64,000 nucleotides of DNA from Bolinopsis microptera (lineage: Eukaryota > Ctenophora > Tentaculata > Lobata > Bolinopsidae): contig NC_087072.1 in the NCBI RefSeq assembly GCF_026151205.1, forward strand, positions 3,429,375 through 3,493,374, read 5' to 3'. A program made the position numbers and the translations under genes. This document shows, in pieces, positions 13,101 to 28,100 of this stretch; positions within the stretch are counted from its first letter, which is position 1; every line of letters begins with the position of its first letter. A model generated the notes under the pieces. The model was not told the origin of the DNA. It worked only from the letters and a program-made list of their open reading frames with translations, and did not search any database.

Positions 13101-16100
13101 TTACCCAGGGGTACGCTGGGAATAATGGGATTAGTTTTTCTATGCAAAACTGGTAGAAGTAACTCAAATTTGTATTGTGCAATGAACTTAAAAACTGTAA
13201 GCCTTGGAATAGTCTTGGAATACTTACAATGAGCCTTGACTTGTTGGTTGCCCTTGATCCAGCATTCCCTACCACCGTGTGGTCTGGGTACTCTGTGAGT
13301 GTTCAGTCTGAAATGACCTGGTCTCTCCTGAGTTACTCCCACACATGTCTTTGAGCGGATGCAAGCAGCAAACGCTTCACTAGCAGATCTGTACTGAGCG
13401 TTGGAGTCGTAGCCGTGGAGACTAAAGTGGTATCTGTAGTCCCACAAGTAACCATTGCTGGAGAGTGCCTGTCCTCCGATCAGGTAGGTAATGTAGCCCT
13501 GGTCCTGTATCAGAGTCTGGCCGTTGTGAAGGTGGTATAACCCCTGCTCGTCCCTTGTTATTCCGACACAGCCTGGGTAGGAGGAGGTTATCAATCTTGC
13601 TGAATTAGTGAATATATTCATACTAGTGGCATGGTAGTTAATTTATTATCAAGCGTTTTCTCGATAGAGGACTTATAAGTATACGTAGATATTAACTTTA
13701 ATAATATAGATATTGCTAAAGTTGGTAAGTCTGTTTTGTGGGACTTGACTAACTACACAGTGTACACACTGTTACACATTTTACCTTTAGTGGTAATACA
13801 TTTGCCCATAGCTGCATCCCTGGTCTTCTCTGTAGCAAGTTTTCGTCCATTCATCCTGAACGGAGCGACCACACTCCATGCTCGGTCTGGGAGTGGATAT
13901 AGATTAATTTTTATTAGTTTTCAGTTTCAAGAATTGATTGAAGATGATTTCTGACTCCTTTTTTGTGACCGTGAGTTTAGAAATATCCCAGGCACTTATT
14001 TCACAGAGTGATTCGAACGCAATAAGAAAAACATAATTTGGTTTGCTCACTTCCGTAAGTCATGTAGTGCACAGAGTGCTTCATGCCTCCCTTGATGTAG
14101 CAGTTCATGCCACGTTTAGTAGCAGGAGATCGACCAGTGTTGATCCTGAACTTGCCCTTAGCCTCCTTGGTCACACCATGACACTTGTCATTGATGGCAC
14201 AAGCTCTCAGGGCCTTCTTCAGGGTCTTGTAAGTCTTGTTGTCAGCGTAACCGGTCAGTCTGTAGCCAGTCATGATGGTCCAGGTGTAGTCTCGGTATAC
14301 TCTCACAGTGCTGTAATGTGAGGTATGTCACGTGTTCTGTCGCGTATCACGTGTTTTGTCGCGTGTCACGTATTTTGTCGCGTGTCACGTTGTCGCGTGT
14401 CAAGTTGGTTGCTGTTTCAGTGATTGCGCTTTTTGTAAGTAGTCTTATTTTTTAGCTATTTTGTCGTTTCGTTAAGATTTTTGTATGCGTGTCAACTTAT
14501 AAACTACTTATATAATGAAATAAAGTTCCATACCTTCCCATGGTGTAGGTGATGAAGTGTTTCTTAGGTTTCAGACTCCTCTTGGTAGCGATCACAAACT
14601 TGCCATTGTTCTTCTTCACGACACCCTTACAGTTAGAAGTGTCGATACATTTCATCAGAGCAGTGGTCTTATCCTCGAACTCGTCATTACCCAGACCGTC
14701 CAGAGAGAAGTTATCTCGTACGGCCCAAGTTCTGCCTCCTGCTAGTTCAGTTTGTCCTGACAGTATGTACACCTTCATTCCCTGGCCGGGTGTTGTGGTG
14801 GTACTGGTGTGGAGTGTGTACCAGCCGTCGTCTGTCTCTGTTACCGCCTTACAGCGGCTGTTTGCGATACATCTCTGTGGGGATTAGGATTAAAAAGGAT
14901 GAATTGGAGCTCACATTTTCTTAATAAGGAATTGTGAGTGTGTGCAAGATAAAAATGACAAAAAACCTTTGATTGAGAGTAAATGCAAGACTATACTGAC
15001 TGAGAAGTGCCGACTAACCTTGAGAGCCTGACTGTATTTCCTGTATCTTCTCCGTCAGCGAGAGAACCTTCTATCTGGAATGGCGACTCCACTGTCCACA
15101 CGTGGTTCTGGTAGGATACCTCGTAGGTAACCTCATCAGCCACGGGTCCGCCGCGCAGGTACACCGTGCTGGACGCGCTGTATTCAACGTAGTCCACCGT
15201 GTTCAGACGGTATACTCCACCGGTCAGGGTTATTCCACGACAGGTTGGTTTCTCAGAGCACACAGATTGGGCCTGTGCCAGGGTCGTGTATTGGACTTTG
15301 TCCACGTAGCCACTAAGCGTTCCGTCGTTGATCTCGCTCCAGTGTATTCCTGGTTTAATTCACATCGTTAATTTTAATCTTACTATATACAGGTTGGCCC
15401 AAAAGTGACTACCCACACGCAACCTCTTAATAACTCACGTAATTCGTCTCCAAATTGCACCAAAATTTCAAAGATTATAGAAATGGGTCAAACTTAGATT
15501 TCCTGAAAGTTTCGTAAGCCACGCCCAATTACAGTGGGCGTGGCGTGACACTCCCTCTTTTTCACTATTGTCTTCATAAAATGAGAACACTTTAAGCTAA
15601 GAACTCAAAATTGTTTGCACACATTTGGCTTGCTAATTTAAAACCTTTCCTAAAGTTTCAAGTTCATTGATCAAAATTTGGCTGAGTTATGACCATTTCA
15701 AAATCCATCAGATACGTGATCCGAGCACTCAGTCAGTGATCTCGTCACTTGGTTAATGGCAGCTGGGGGACTTATTGAATTGCTTTGTGTGGGAATTTTG
15801 ATTAGTTGATTTCATTTATTGATTTATCGTAAAACTTCGTGTTTTCCTGTCTAGCAAAGTCATTTAAATCTGTATCCAATCAATGATGATCAGGTCGTCA
15901 TCTCCTCAGTATGTTTGGTAAAGCCTAATGAACCTCATTAATACACGCTAACGCCTTACTCTTGATCAGATTGGGTAACGAGATCACTGATTGAGTACAG
16001 AGATCACTGACTGAGTGCTCGGATCACGTATCCGATGGATTTTGAAATGGTCATAACTCAGCCAAATTTTGATCAATGAACTTGAAACTTTAGGAAAGGT

Positions 16101-19100
16101 TTTAAATTAGCAAGCCAAATGTGTGCAAAAAATTTTGAGTTCTTAGCTTAAAGCGTTCTCATTTTATGAAGACAATAGTGAAAAAGAGGGAGTGTCACGC
16201 CACGCCCACTGTAATTGGGCGTGGCTTACAACACTTTCAGGAAATCTAAGTTTGACCCATATCTATAATCTCTGAAATTTTGGTGCAATTTGGAGATGAA
16301 TTACGTGAGTTATTAAGAGGTTGCGTGTGGGTAGTCACTTTTGGGCCACCCTGTATGAAGCGGAAAAGGAAAAAATGGAGGAGGAAGGAAAAGAGGGAGG
16401 AGGAGGAAGGAAAAGAGGGAGGAGGAAAAGGAAAAGAGGGAGGAGGAAAAGGAAAAGAGGGAGGAGGAGGAAGGAAAAGAGGGAGGAGGAAAAGGAAAAG
16501 AGGGAGGAGGAAAAGGAAAAGAGGGAGGAGGAGGAAGGAAAAGAGGGAGGAGGAGGAAGGAAAAGAGGGAGGAGGAAAAGGAAAAGAGGGAGGAGGAAAA
16601 GGAAAAGAGGGAGGAGGAAGGAAAAGAGGGAGGAGGAGGAAGGAAAAGAGGGAGGAGGAGGAAGGAAAAGAGGGAGGAGGAAAAGGAAAAGAGGGAGGAG
16701 GAAAAGGAAAAGAGGGAGGAGGAAGGAAAAGAGGGAGGAGGAGGAAGGAAAAGAGGGAGGAGGAAGGAAAAGATGGAGGAGGAGGAAGGAAAAGATGGAG
16801 CGGAAGAGGCGAACAGGACATAATGAGGTATTGACCAATTTGAAGCGTCTGTAGGACGGTCCTTCTGCTACCAATTATAGACCAGTCAGTACTATAAGTT
16901 CAACTTAGATCTGAGTAACGGTCACTTTTGGTCACTCTTCCTTGACATGTTGATCACGTGACTGAACTCTTGATAACTTCCATACATCTTATGTAGAAGA
17001 GTAACGCAGGACGAAAAGGAGAGATATGGAAACTGAGTAGATTGGGTTCATCAAGGAACAACAACTGTGAGGCACACGCAAGGCACCACTACACTGTTTT
17101 ATTCACATCTTTTCTTTTGTTTGTTAGAAAATGCATAGAGTAAACGCACAATAAATATACGCAGATTTGTTTGTAAAAAAAGAAATAAAGTAGATATAAT
17201 GACCGTTTATCATCATCAAATATAAAATATTTACCTGAGGCGATGGTCTGGACTTCTCCCTTGACATAGCAAGTCTTGCCGGATGCTCCTGAAGGGTTGT
17301 TTCCAGTGTACATTCCGAACCTGTTGTTACCCTCCTCCGTCACACCCTTACACCGGTTTCTTCCAATACAAGCCGTCATAGCCTCGCTTACTGTTTTGTA
17401 AACATGGTTACCAAGGCGACCGATTAGTCGGCTGTTGGAGTGTTTAGACCACATGTGACCTCCGTTACCAATATTTAGTCCCATCAGTTCCCAACCGACC
17501 TCTCCAAGACGCATTACCTTATTAGATCCTGAGTTGTGGACCGTTCATTAAACACTCCTTACGTATGTAAAATTTTGTTAAAGGTTTTTTATCAAAGTTT
17601 TCAGCTCACGTGTATATTTTCTTGTCATGTTTAAATTTGATGGAAAATTTAGAAATCAAGCTATTAAGATCGAACCTGAACGAAATGACCATAAAAAGTA
17701 GAAAATTTCTGTGAAAGTGTTAAAAAGTGTATACTTACTTTGATTGATTCTGTAAGTTCCGTCCTCTATTCTAGTGTATCCTTTGTAACGTCTCTTGTTC
17801 TTCAGTACATGGTTCCTCGCTATAATAGCTGATTTGTAGACCTTTCCTCCTTCCATGCCTCCTAGCATGTACGGGCTGGTTCCGCGCCACACGTAACCTG
17901 CAACGAAATGAGAATTTAGTTGATGTCTTACTCATTTAATGTTTCATTTAATGAATCATTATCACAGCATAAGCATAAAAGTTATAGAAACTGATTGGTA
18001 AATTGAGGCGTTATGTTTTTGCCATTTTATTTTTACGCTGTTACATCATTACCTCCATGTGTGATGTAGTAGGTTTCAGTGTGAAGGGATCCCTGTACGT
18101 ACACAGTAGAGTCGGGCTTACTGCGGAGTTCAGTTCCTTTGCCAAGAACGAACACATTAGCTGTGGCTGTGATGCCAGAACAATGTACATCCTTAGCGCA
18201 GGCTTCAGATGCAGAGTCCAGGTCCTTGAACTTCTTGTTAGACCGGTTATCCTTGTACATGAGACCGGTTACCTTGGTCCAGTAGTAGTCGCTCATGATG
18301 GACAGAGCGTTGGATTTGGTGTAGGACACGGAGGTCTTGCTAGTTTTGGTGGTTCCTGAAGAGTTGAGACGATAGTTGCTCTCCCCTTCTCTGGTTACTC
18401 CCTTACATCCAGCATTCTTAGCACAAGCCTCCAATGCAGCTGTTCTTGTCTTGTAAACCACGTTGTTAACGTAGCCTGTAAGAGTCCTGCCCTTCAGGGT
18501 AGACCATGTGTAGTCTCCTCCAGTAACCACTTGTCCACCCTGAATCCACACGGACCGTCCCTTCTGGGGGTACACGGTGGCGTGGTGGTTCAGACGGAAC
18601 CTGCGATCAGCCTCCTTGGTAACACCCACACAGCGAGCTTGAGCTCCACAAGCCTGAAGAGCAGCATTTCGTGTATGGTATTGTCTTCCGTCGGAGTATC
18701 CCTCCAAAGTGAAGGGTGATTTGAAGGTCCAGGCGTAACCAGCATAGGTGAGACTGAACTCTTGTACTTGGATAGCAGCGCCTCCCTTGATGTAGGCTGT
18801 CATGCTGTTCTCTGCCATCGGGATTTGACCCGAGTTGAGTCGGTATTTTGAGTTTGCTTCCATTGTTACACCTGCATTTAGGAGTATGAGAATAAATTCC
18901 AATTTTTCAATGAACTTTAAACATAAAACATAATTTGTGAAAATTCAGCTAGGTAGTCAGCGAGACAAAATTGACTCAAGTCAGCAGTTGGTAGATGATA
19001 AGATTCTGACCGTGACACTTGGAGTTGGTGAGACAAGCGGTCATGGCTGCATCACGTGACGTGTAGCTCTTGCTGTCAGCGTATCCGACTAGTCTAAATC

Positions 19101-22100
19101 CAGCTGCTTCACTCCAGTAGTATTTCTTATACTGCACAAACGCATCTGAAGATAACGTGGTTTATGGTGGGTTTGAGCGACTGATTCTCGGCTCTTGCTG
19201 CATTTTTCACAGCAAGTTCAGAGAATTCGAATTAAAATGAGGATCACATTGGTCTGATGCAATTTAAACATGCCAACTCTACTCAATTACTTACTTCCTT
19301 GTATAAAAGATTTCTGGCCATGTTTGTTGACACGTTTGGCATCAGAATTCAGTCTGAATTTGCCAGCAGTCTCCATGGTAACTCCCTTACAGTCAGTAGA
19401 AGCAGCACACACAGTGTACGCTTCAGAGTCAGTCTTGTAGACCACATCATTGAAGTATCCGGTCAGTGATGTATCCACCATGTAGTCCCACATGTAACCA
19501 TTAGCTTCCACAAAGTGGCCACCCTTAGCCATGCAAGCCTTGCCACTCTGCACACGAGTGTTGGGATTGCGGGCCATACGGAACCTATGGTTGTGGTAGT
19601 CGTATTCTACTGCGTGGCAGTGCTTGTTTGCTCGGGACACGCATGCATCCAGGGCGTCAGATTGAGTTTTGTACCATCTACCGAAGTGACCAGAGCATCC
19701 CTTGGGAGACTCCACATGGAACACCGTGTCTGAAATAGGAAATTTTAGTCACGCATTTATGGGATTAATTTGAGTAAAATTCTTTACGCTCAAATTTTTC
19801 ATTCAATTTCTCCTGGAATCAGAATCAAGTCTTACCCTCGTGGAAGAGAGAGAAGGTGCTGAAAGCGTATCCTCCCCGGACGTACGTGACGGCTCCCTTC
19901 TTGTAAGTCAACCCAGAACCAGTTACAATTCTCCAATCGTGTTCACTGTACCTAACGTAACCAGTACAGAGGTTCCAACGAGCACATGCTCTGGCAGCCT
20001 GCCATTTCAACTTGAAGACACGTGTTTCACGGCCAATCAGTTTCCAGTTAGATTTAGGAGTCCAGTTGTAATCCTCCAGTGTCTCAGTGTGACTGCCCTG
20101 GATCCAGATCTTACGTCCCTTGACTGTCTTGTAGGTTGTGGAACTGTTGAGTCTGTATCTTCTAGGTCCCTCCTTCGTGACACCCTTGCATCCAGCACTA
20201 CTGCCACATACTCTCAGAGCACTCTGCTTGCTGGTGTATATCTTGTTGTTGAAGTACCCTATCAGCTGTCTGTCCTTGATGAATGTCCAGGTGTATCCAC
20301 GGAAGGTGAGGGACTTGCCCGTCTTGATGTAGCAGGACTGTCTCTTCTTGGGGTGTGGAGTAGAGCCACGTGTTCTTCTGTATTGTTTTCCGTTGTAGAT
20401 GCAACCTCCGCAATTTACAGCAGCTGAAGGGTTACAATACATTACTATGAGTTCAATCTAAAATGCTTAAGTAACTTTCTCAGAAATGAACTGCACATGA
20501 AAGTTTATTGTACAGTCACCTAGACCTGTGACAAATTGTATTATGAAATTCAGTTGATAACGTCATCAGAAAAAAATAGATAGATAAGTTTCTTACGGCC
20601 ACAAATTCTCAGACAATCATCCTTATTGTTGTACCATCCGCCAAACTCTCCCGTGAGAGTGAATGGGTTCTGGTAAGTCCATGATACACCATTACTGCTG
20701 AGCGTCATGGTGGTCACTATCAGCTCATCGTCAGCCATCAGGTAGGTTGTGTGACCCTGCTCGAAGGAGAGCTTTGTGTCTCTGTACATGTAGAAGTCGT
20801 GAGCTCCTTCCTGGACTACACCCTGGCAGATCTTCAGTTTAGAAACACATTGGATCAGGGCTGAGTTCAGGTCTGTGTAGCGCTGGTTGGTCAGTCGACG
20901 GTCCAGTGTGTAGTTTGGTTTCTTCAACCAGTAGTGCCCTGGGACAAATTCCATGATAGGGACGAAAAGTAATGACATTAGAAATGCAGAACTATCAAGG
21001 GCATCAGAAACTTGATTTTGATCACTAATTAACAATGAGACAGCTTTTATATATTCTTACTTGCTGAAAGATAGATCTCATCTCCCTTCACGTAGGATAT
21101 AACTCCGCTTGATCCGGCCTTCAGGTCATCCTTCATTCCGAGTTTATAGGTGTTCTTTTTTATCAGAGAAACGCCCCTGCATGCTTCGTTGTTCTTACAG
21201 GCGTTCATAGCATCACTCTCGCTGGGGTATGCAGTTGAACCAAGGGTATGGTAGACTTTGCCCTTGAACTCTGGCCATAAGTATCCGCCGTATTGACGTA
21301 CTTATCTTCCTTCAAGTAGATCTCAGAGCCAATCCTTTCAACTAGGTTTCTCTGGAGGGGTTTAATTTTTGTAAACAGCAGTGTACAGTTGATGTGAATT
21401 AGAAAGGTTGTTGCATGAAATCAAGAATGAAATGATGCTAAATTTAATTGTAAATAACAAATCCCTTTCATCATACCAATTCCAAAGAAGGGCGACCTTA
21501 GCGAACCAATGAACTATCGGGGAATAAGCTTGTCATCCCTAGTTGCCAAGTCTCTAAACAAGATGGTTCTAAACCGGTTGAAGCCAGAAATCGAGACAAT
21601 TCTGCGTAGAAACCAGAATGGATTCAGACCAGGAAGGTCAACAACTCAACAGATATTGGTACTGAGACGTCTTATAGAGGGTGTCAAGAGTCGGAAACTG
21701 CCAGCTGTTCTGACATTTATAGACTTTAAGAAGGCTTTCGACAGTGTACATCGTGGGAAAATGCTAAAGATTCTAGAAGCTTACGGCATTCCAGTCAAAA
21801 TCGTGCAGCTTATACGGCTCATGTACGAGAAGACAATGGCCAAAGTCCTAACTCCAGACGGAGAAACTGAATTGTTCGAGATACTTGCAGGTGTGTTACA
21901 GGGTGATACCTTAGCACCTTACCTCTTTGCAATAGTCATCGACTACTGTATGAGGCAAGCCATAGGCGATGATGCGGAGCGACTTGGACTCACCCTCGAA
22001 CGTAGAAAAAGCAGAAGAGTGGGGCCCAAGATCATCACCGATGTGGACTTTGCAGATGATATAGCACTTATATCTGAGGACATGGACAAGGCTAACGAGT

Positions 22101-25100
22101 TCCTGCTCAGAGTAGAATCGGCGGCAGCAAGCGTGGGACTACACATAAACGAAGGCAAGACCAAGGTCATGACACTGAATATGGAGGATCGATCTAGCGA
22201 CCTACAAAGTCGATCCGGGGAAGCCATAGAAAATGTAGATGATTTCATCTACTTAGGCTCCTGGATTGAGAGCACAGATAGGGAGATAAGGGTTAGAAAG
22301 GGAAAAGCGTGGGGTGCCCTACATAGACTGAAGGATATCTGGAAATCCAAACTCTCAAAGAGCCTAAAGATTAGATTGTTCATAGCGGCTTGTGAATCAG
22401 TACTGCTCTACGGATCAGAAACCTGGACACTGACAAAGGCTCAAGAGAAAAGTTTGGACGGGACATACACAAAGATGTTGCGTATGGTGCTGGGTATCTC
22501 ATGGAAGGACAAGGTCAGCAATATAACTTTGTATGGTAGCCTCCCAAGGCTGTCAAACAAGTTACGAAGCAGGAGATTAAAAATGGCGGGACACTGCATC
22601 CGACATCCTGAGCTACTTGCCAGTGAATTAGTCTTATGGGAACCTACGCACGGTAGAGCACAGCAAGGCCGACCAAGACAAAGCTACTTGTCTATGTTAC
22701 TGAAGGAAGTTGGGACAAACTCTAAAGAGGAACTGCGAACCCTGATGCGGGACAGGGATATATGGAGGGGGTTTTCTGGCGTAGATCGGACTTAGCTCCG
22801 ACATAGTAGTAGTAGTAGTAGTAGTTTCAATAAAGATTATATCTAAAATTGAAGCAGCACAATACTCACATTTCTACACAGAGCGTAATGGTTGGGGTGT
22901 GTGCTGGTTACACCGTTACACTGCTTCTCTTCAGCACATCTATCAACAGCCTCGTACAGGTTGTTGAAGGATTTGTAGCAACTATCCAACGTGTAAGGTG
23001 ACTTGATGGTCCAGGCTTTGTTTGCGAACACCATGTAACTGGTTGTCTTCACCACATCACCCATCAAGAAGGTCTTGTCTTTACCAGTTTTGGTAATACC
23101 ATCTCCCTGCATGATGTAATATTTACCACCTGACTTGGTCACACCTGAACATTGGCTTCTTCTGCTAACACATTGCTTGAAAGCCTTGTTTTTGTCGGGG
23201 TAGGCGGTTCCGCTTAATTTTATATTGATCTTGTATCCAGACTTCTCGGACCAATAAAAGTCTTCCGCCTCGATCACACTGTCTCCCTCGATCCAGGAGA
23301 CAGCTCCTGGTTTGGAAGCAGATGTTGTGGTGCCTCTCAGTCGGAAGTCTCCTGAACCGTACTTGGTCACCCCCATACAGCCGGACAAACCAGCACATGC
23401 CTTCAGTGCGCTGTCTCTGGAAGTGTAGATCCTCTTCCCGTATGCTCCCTTCAGCTGTATTCCTTCTTTGCCACTCCACATTGTCCTGGACATCATGACA
23501 GAAGACCCTGACTTGATGTAGGCTATCTGTCCTGTAGCGGGTATAGGGCTGGTTCCTCCCACAAGGTAGTATTGATGGGGTCGTTCCCTCACGATACCAT
23601 TACATTTGGGGTTATTAATACAGAACTTCATCGCCTTTTTCCTGTTGGGGTATCTAGTTCCAGACACACGTCCCGTTAGTTTCATGGGCTCGATCATGTC
23701 CCAACTGTATCCACCATAGCTCACAGATGCTGTTGTGTATTTTACTTCATCTCCTCCCAGAACCCAGACAGTGGAGCTTATTTCTTCAACTGTAGCCATA
23801 CCTTTGCCCATGAAGTAGCTATTTTCGCTCTTCTTCATGACACCCACACAGTATTCCAGATGAGCTCCCGATGCCATATTCTTCTTAAAGTTCTCCAAAC
23901 AAGCACTCATAGCATCACTTCTAGTAGTGAACTTTTTGTTTCCTTGCACCTCAAACTTATATCCAGGCAGAATGGTCCAGTACTTGTCATGGGCTATTGT
24001 AACCGGGGAACCCTTGACATGGGAATCCCAATGTTTTTGGTTGCCTTGCAGCCGGCATTCTGCGTACAATTGGAAATAGATAGGACGAGCCGTCTTGAAT
24101 TCAGTGATGCCGCCGCATTTCTTGTCGGTAGAACAGGCCGTTATGGCCTCATCAAAGGTGGGGTATTTGTAATCCTTCGTTGGATACAGAGGAGTGCTAC
24201 AGATCCGCCTTTCATTTCTTGACCAGGCCACGCCGTTCTTGACGAGTGCTTCACCGTCGATCCTATGATAAGCCACTCGGTTTAATTTGGTTTTAATAAG
24301 CTCAGGTTGCTGACGCCCAGGTTGCCAGTAGTGAAGCTTGAACCAGCGGCCGTGGTTATTATACTGAACAGCACCACACCGGTTATCACTATGACATCTC
24401 TCCAGGGCTACCTGGCGTTTCCAGACCACACCACCATATTCTCTTCGTGTCCCGTATGGTGTTATCACTTGGTACATCATATCTGAAAAAAGGAGTGCTG
24501 TGACTTTTAGTTTTCTTAAATTTCTTACATTTTACCGCCCGCTTGGAAGCAGCTGTTGTTAAGAGATAATCAATTTCTGATAATATATGCAAAAAGAAAA
24601 AAACTAGATTATGGACAATGTTGGTGACTTACTTTTATGCTTAATATGATAGCTGGATCTGATGACGTCACTCTTGAGGTAGGCTGTTTTTCCAGAAGCA
24701 GCTGTTGGCTCTGATCCAAAGTGAAGCATGAAAATGGATTTGCCCTGCAAGAAATCATTTTATCGTTAAAATTGGGAATTGTGATACTGATAGCCAAACA
24801 TTTTAAGGTATTTTTTAAAGGACTTCAAGAGTGTATCAGAAGTAAAAATATTGTATAAAGAAGGTCGGGCATCTACCTGAGAAGACACTCCATTGCATTT
24901 AAAGTCCATGGTACACTGGCTGAAGGCATGGTCCAAGTTGTCAAAATTCCTGTAACTTCTGCCTATATTAAAGTCTGGGAAGACTTTCCAGTAGAAGCTT
25001 TGAGCTGCCATAAGTTGACCATCTCTCAGCATCACCTTGATAGGTTTAGAGGGTTTACCGTTACTCTTTCCACTCTTATTTGCTATTATTCTCCAAATTT

Positions 25101-28100
25101 TGAGGGTTTCAATGTGATAAACTCCGTTACACTTCGTGGTCTTCATACAAGCCACCATAGCCTCGTCTTCCGTTGTGAACTCTGTTGTGGTGTAAGTCTA
25201 TTAGTCACTGATTAGTGTTGCTACCCTTTTCTTAGCAGAACAAAATATTTAATATTAAATTTTGCCAGGACTTTTAAGTGTACCAATTACCATATGAATA
25301 CACTTCACTATAAAATAAATAATTTGTGTGAATTACAAGCGATAGTTACTAACTTATTTCGTTAATATAGGTGAGCTCCGTTGTATCAATGACATGGGTA
25401 GTCCAGGCTATTCCGCCGAACGTCCTCTCTTTTCCGGTCTTCACATAAACGTTACAACCTCTACCTGGCATCATGATCGGAAGCCTTGAGATGTAATATG
25501 TTCCTTTCGCCTAAAACCAGAGCTTGTTAATTGGGACATGATGTTGGGTTACTATAATGCATTGTGCAATGAAAATTTATGAGCCACCGAAGAAGCAAGA
25601 AATTAATCATATAAAAATGTTTACTCTGACTCACAGTTTTAGTGATTCCGAGACAAAGCTTATCATTAGAACAGTATTTGTAAGCTTGGTCCAGAGTTGG
25701 GTAGTAGCCTGCCTTCTCTTTGTACTCATAAGTAGCCTTCTGAGTCCAAGTGTAGCCGTGTTTAGGAACCTTGATTGGTCCACGACTAGACATGTCCTCT
25801 CCGCCTTTGACGTAGACGGTCTTCCCGGAGGAAGAGGCAAGTTTGTAGCCCTGGTTAGTGTAGAACTTGGAACCGTCCTCAGTCACTCCGCCACACTGCA
25901 GGATAAGTTGATGTTACACAACTGAGCAGGATCATATTTAGTACTATCGGGTTTATATTTGAGGTCAAGACTGATCACGTTTGTCTGCCTTCAATGTCTC
26001 AAATCTCAATGGATATGAGGATTAGAAAAGTAGACTCACAGCAGTATCTGCTAGACATTTCTGTTGGGCGACGTTAAGAGAAGTATAGGCTGTAGTTGAG
26101 GAGTATTCGGCTCCCTTGCTGCCAGGTGTTACAAACCAATAGTAATCGTTATAGGTTACTGCTTTTCCTGGGGTGGTTTAATGTTGTTATTATCACTGGT
26201 GGGGCTACCAATAGGTACCTCTTGGTAATCTCACAAATTTGCCATGAAACTTGTAACATTTTAACTGAACAGCTATTGACTCAATAACTTTGATAAAATT
26301 GCACGAAATTTGAGAGGAAGAAACTGTAAGAATTCATACCTCGTTTTATCCAGGAAGCAGCGTTTCGATTATTGTGATATTTGGTAGTTCTCATCATGTA
26401 GAAGTAATTTCCCATGAGAGAGATGCCCATACAAGCAGGGTTAAGCACACAGACAGCTGCGGCCTCGTCGAAGGAATTATAGTGTTTGTTGTGTAGTTTA
26501 GAGTTGAGTACCAGTTTTGGTGGTAACATCTCCCACAAAGTGTTCCTGGATATTTCAGACAAGCTTCCCTTGAGGTAAGCCTGGTGCCCTGGTGCCTGGT
26601 AGAGTGTAACTTCGCTGTTCAGTATAAACTTGCCGTCATGCTCAGTGAAACCCTTACACCGTATGTTTTCAACACATCTACTCAGAGCCTTGTCCATGGA
26701 GGTGTAGATGGTAGAGTCGGCTCTGCCCTTCAGTTTATAAGGGCTGCTGACCTCCCATATAGTGCCTGAGTCCGTGAACCTGTACTTGGTGGTGGTGATA
26801 CCTCCCTTGGGGTACAAGGTGCATCCTGTACTGGGTGTAACCTTGCTTCCTGTGTTCATTCGGAACTTCTTGTCGGCCAACTTCGTTACACCCTGTATGG
26901 AATTCAGTAAAACTCATTATCCCATTAATGAATAAACTATGACCTGATTTTTACTTATTGGTATTGTCAGCGCAGTTTATAGTAAATATCTTCATTTAAC
27001 TTACAGTACACTTAGGATTCTTTGAGCAAGAAGTGAGACCCTTCTTTTCTGTGACATATATGGTGGAGTCCAACCAGTCAGTGTATCGGTATCCGGTCAA
27101 TCCGTTGTAACTGTAATCTCCATACACAACAACGGCATCTGAATGCAGGATATTTAGTTTTTCTGCTTCACTTTTCCAAATTAACAACTAAAGAAATTAT
27201 TAATTTATTGATAAGGCTGTAAGCAGAACCGATGTGATGTTATTACTGCCTCTTTCTTACCTCCTTGAACGTAGGCGTGGGTGCCACTGCTGTGTTCTAT
27301 TTCGCTTCCCTTCATTAGGTAGAACTCGCTATCAGCCATCTTGTTCACACCGAAACATTTTCCATCGCTGCCACAAGCTGAAATACAGTAGTTTAGAAGC
27401 GGTAGAAGTATTGGTTTCGTGCGGTTAAAATATCGAAAGGGTTATACTGATACGGTGGGTGAAGCTTATCTGTTAAAATCTTAGATTACAAGAGTACTAA
27501 CCTATAAGAGCTTTGTTCAGAACAGAGTAGCGTTTGTTACTGATCTTGTCTCCCTTCAGCTTATAATTTTCATAATGGCCCCAGATCCTGCCTCCAACGG
27601 TTTCCTTTTTGCCAGACTTGAACCAGTACTTCTTGCCCTTAGCGTGCTTGGTGGTGGTTCCAGTTGTGAGGAGGTACGATTCATGATTTATCCATTGCAC
27701 ACCAGTACAAGCACGGTTCTTGACACAGGCGTGTCTAGCCTGGTCCAGAGTTTTGTATTTTGTGCTGGAGACATAGCCTCCAAGGATCTCGCTGTTGGAT
27801 CTGTACTTCCAGAGGTAGTTCTCGTAACTTGTAGTGTACGAGATCGTGGCTGAAATGTAAGTATGTTTACTAAGCTACTTCATTTACCATTATGTACCTT
27901 AAAGTTAACAAATAGTTAACATTGATTATTATCAAAAACGTTAAATCGAAAGCAATGAACTAGATGAAATATATCAAACTTACAAATCCTGGGCAGCGCG
28001 ACGTAGTTGCCTCCTCTGATGAAGACAGCACCGTGCTCGGACACCTTCATGGTGTTTCCCTTCGCCAGCTGGTATTTATGAGGAGCGACCATGTTCACAC

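Noticed and set aside
15390-16353. Palindrome as a replication origin or RNA gene
   Set aside because: TA duplication and mariner-type ends identify it as a transposable element.
16280-16874. Long open frames on both strands rich in Glu/Lys/Arg/Gly or Ser/Phe/Pro
   Set aside because: They are composition artefacts of the polypurine tract; no splice sites, homology or start context.
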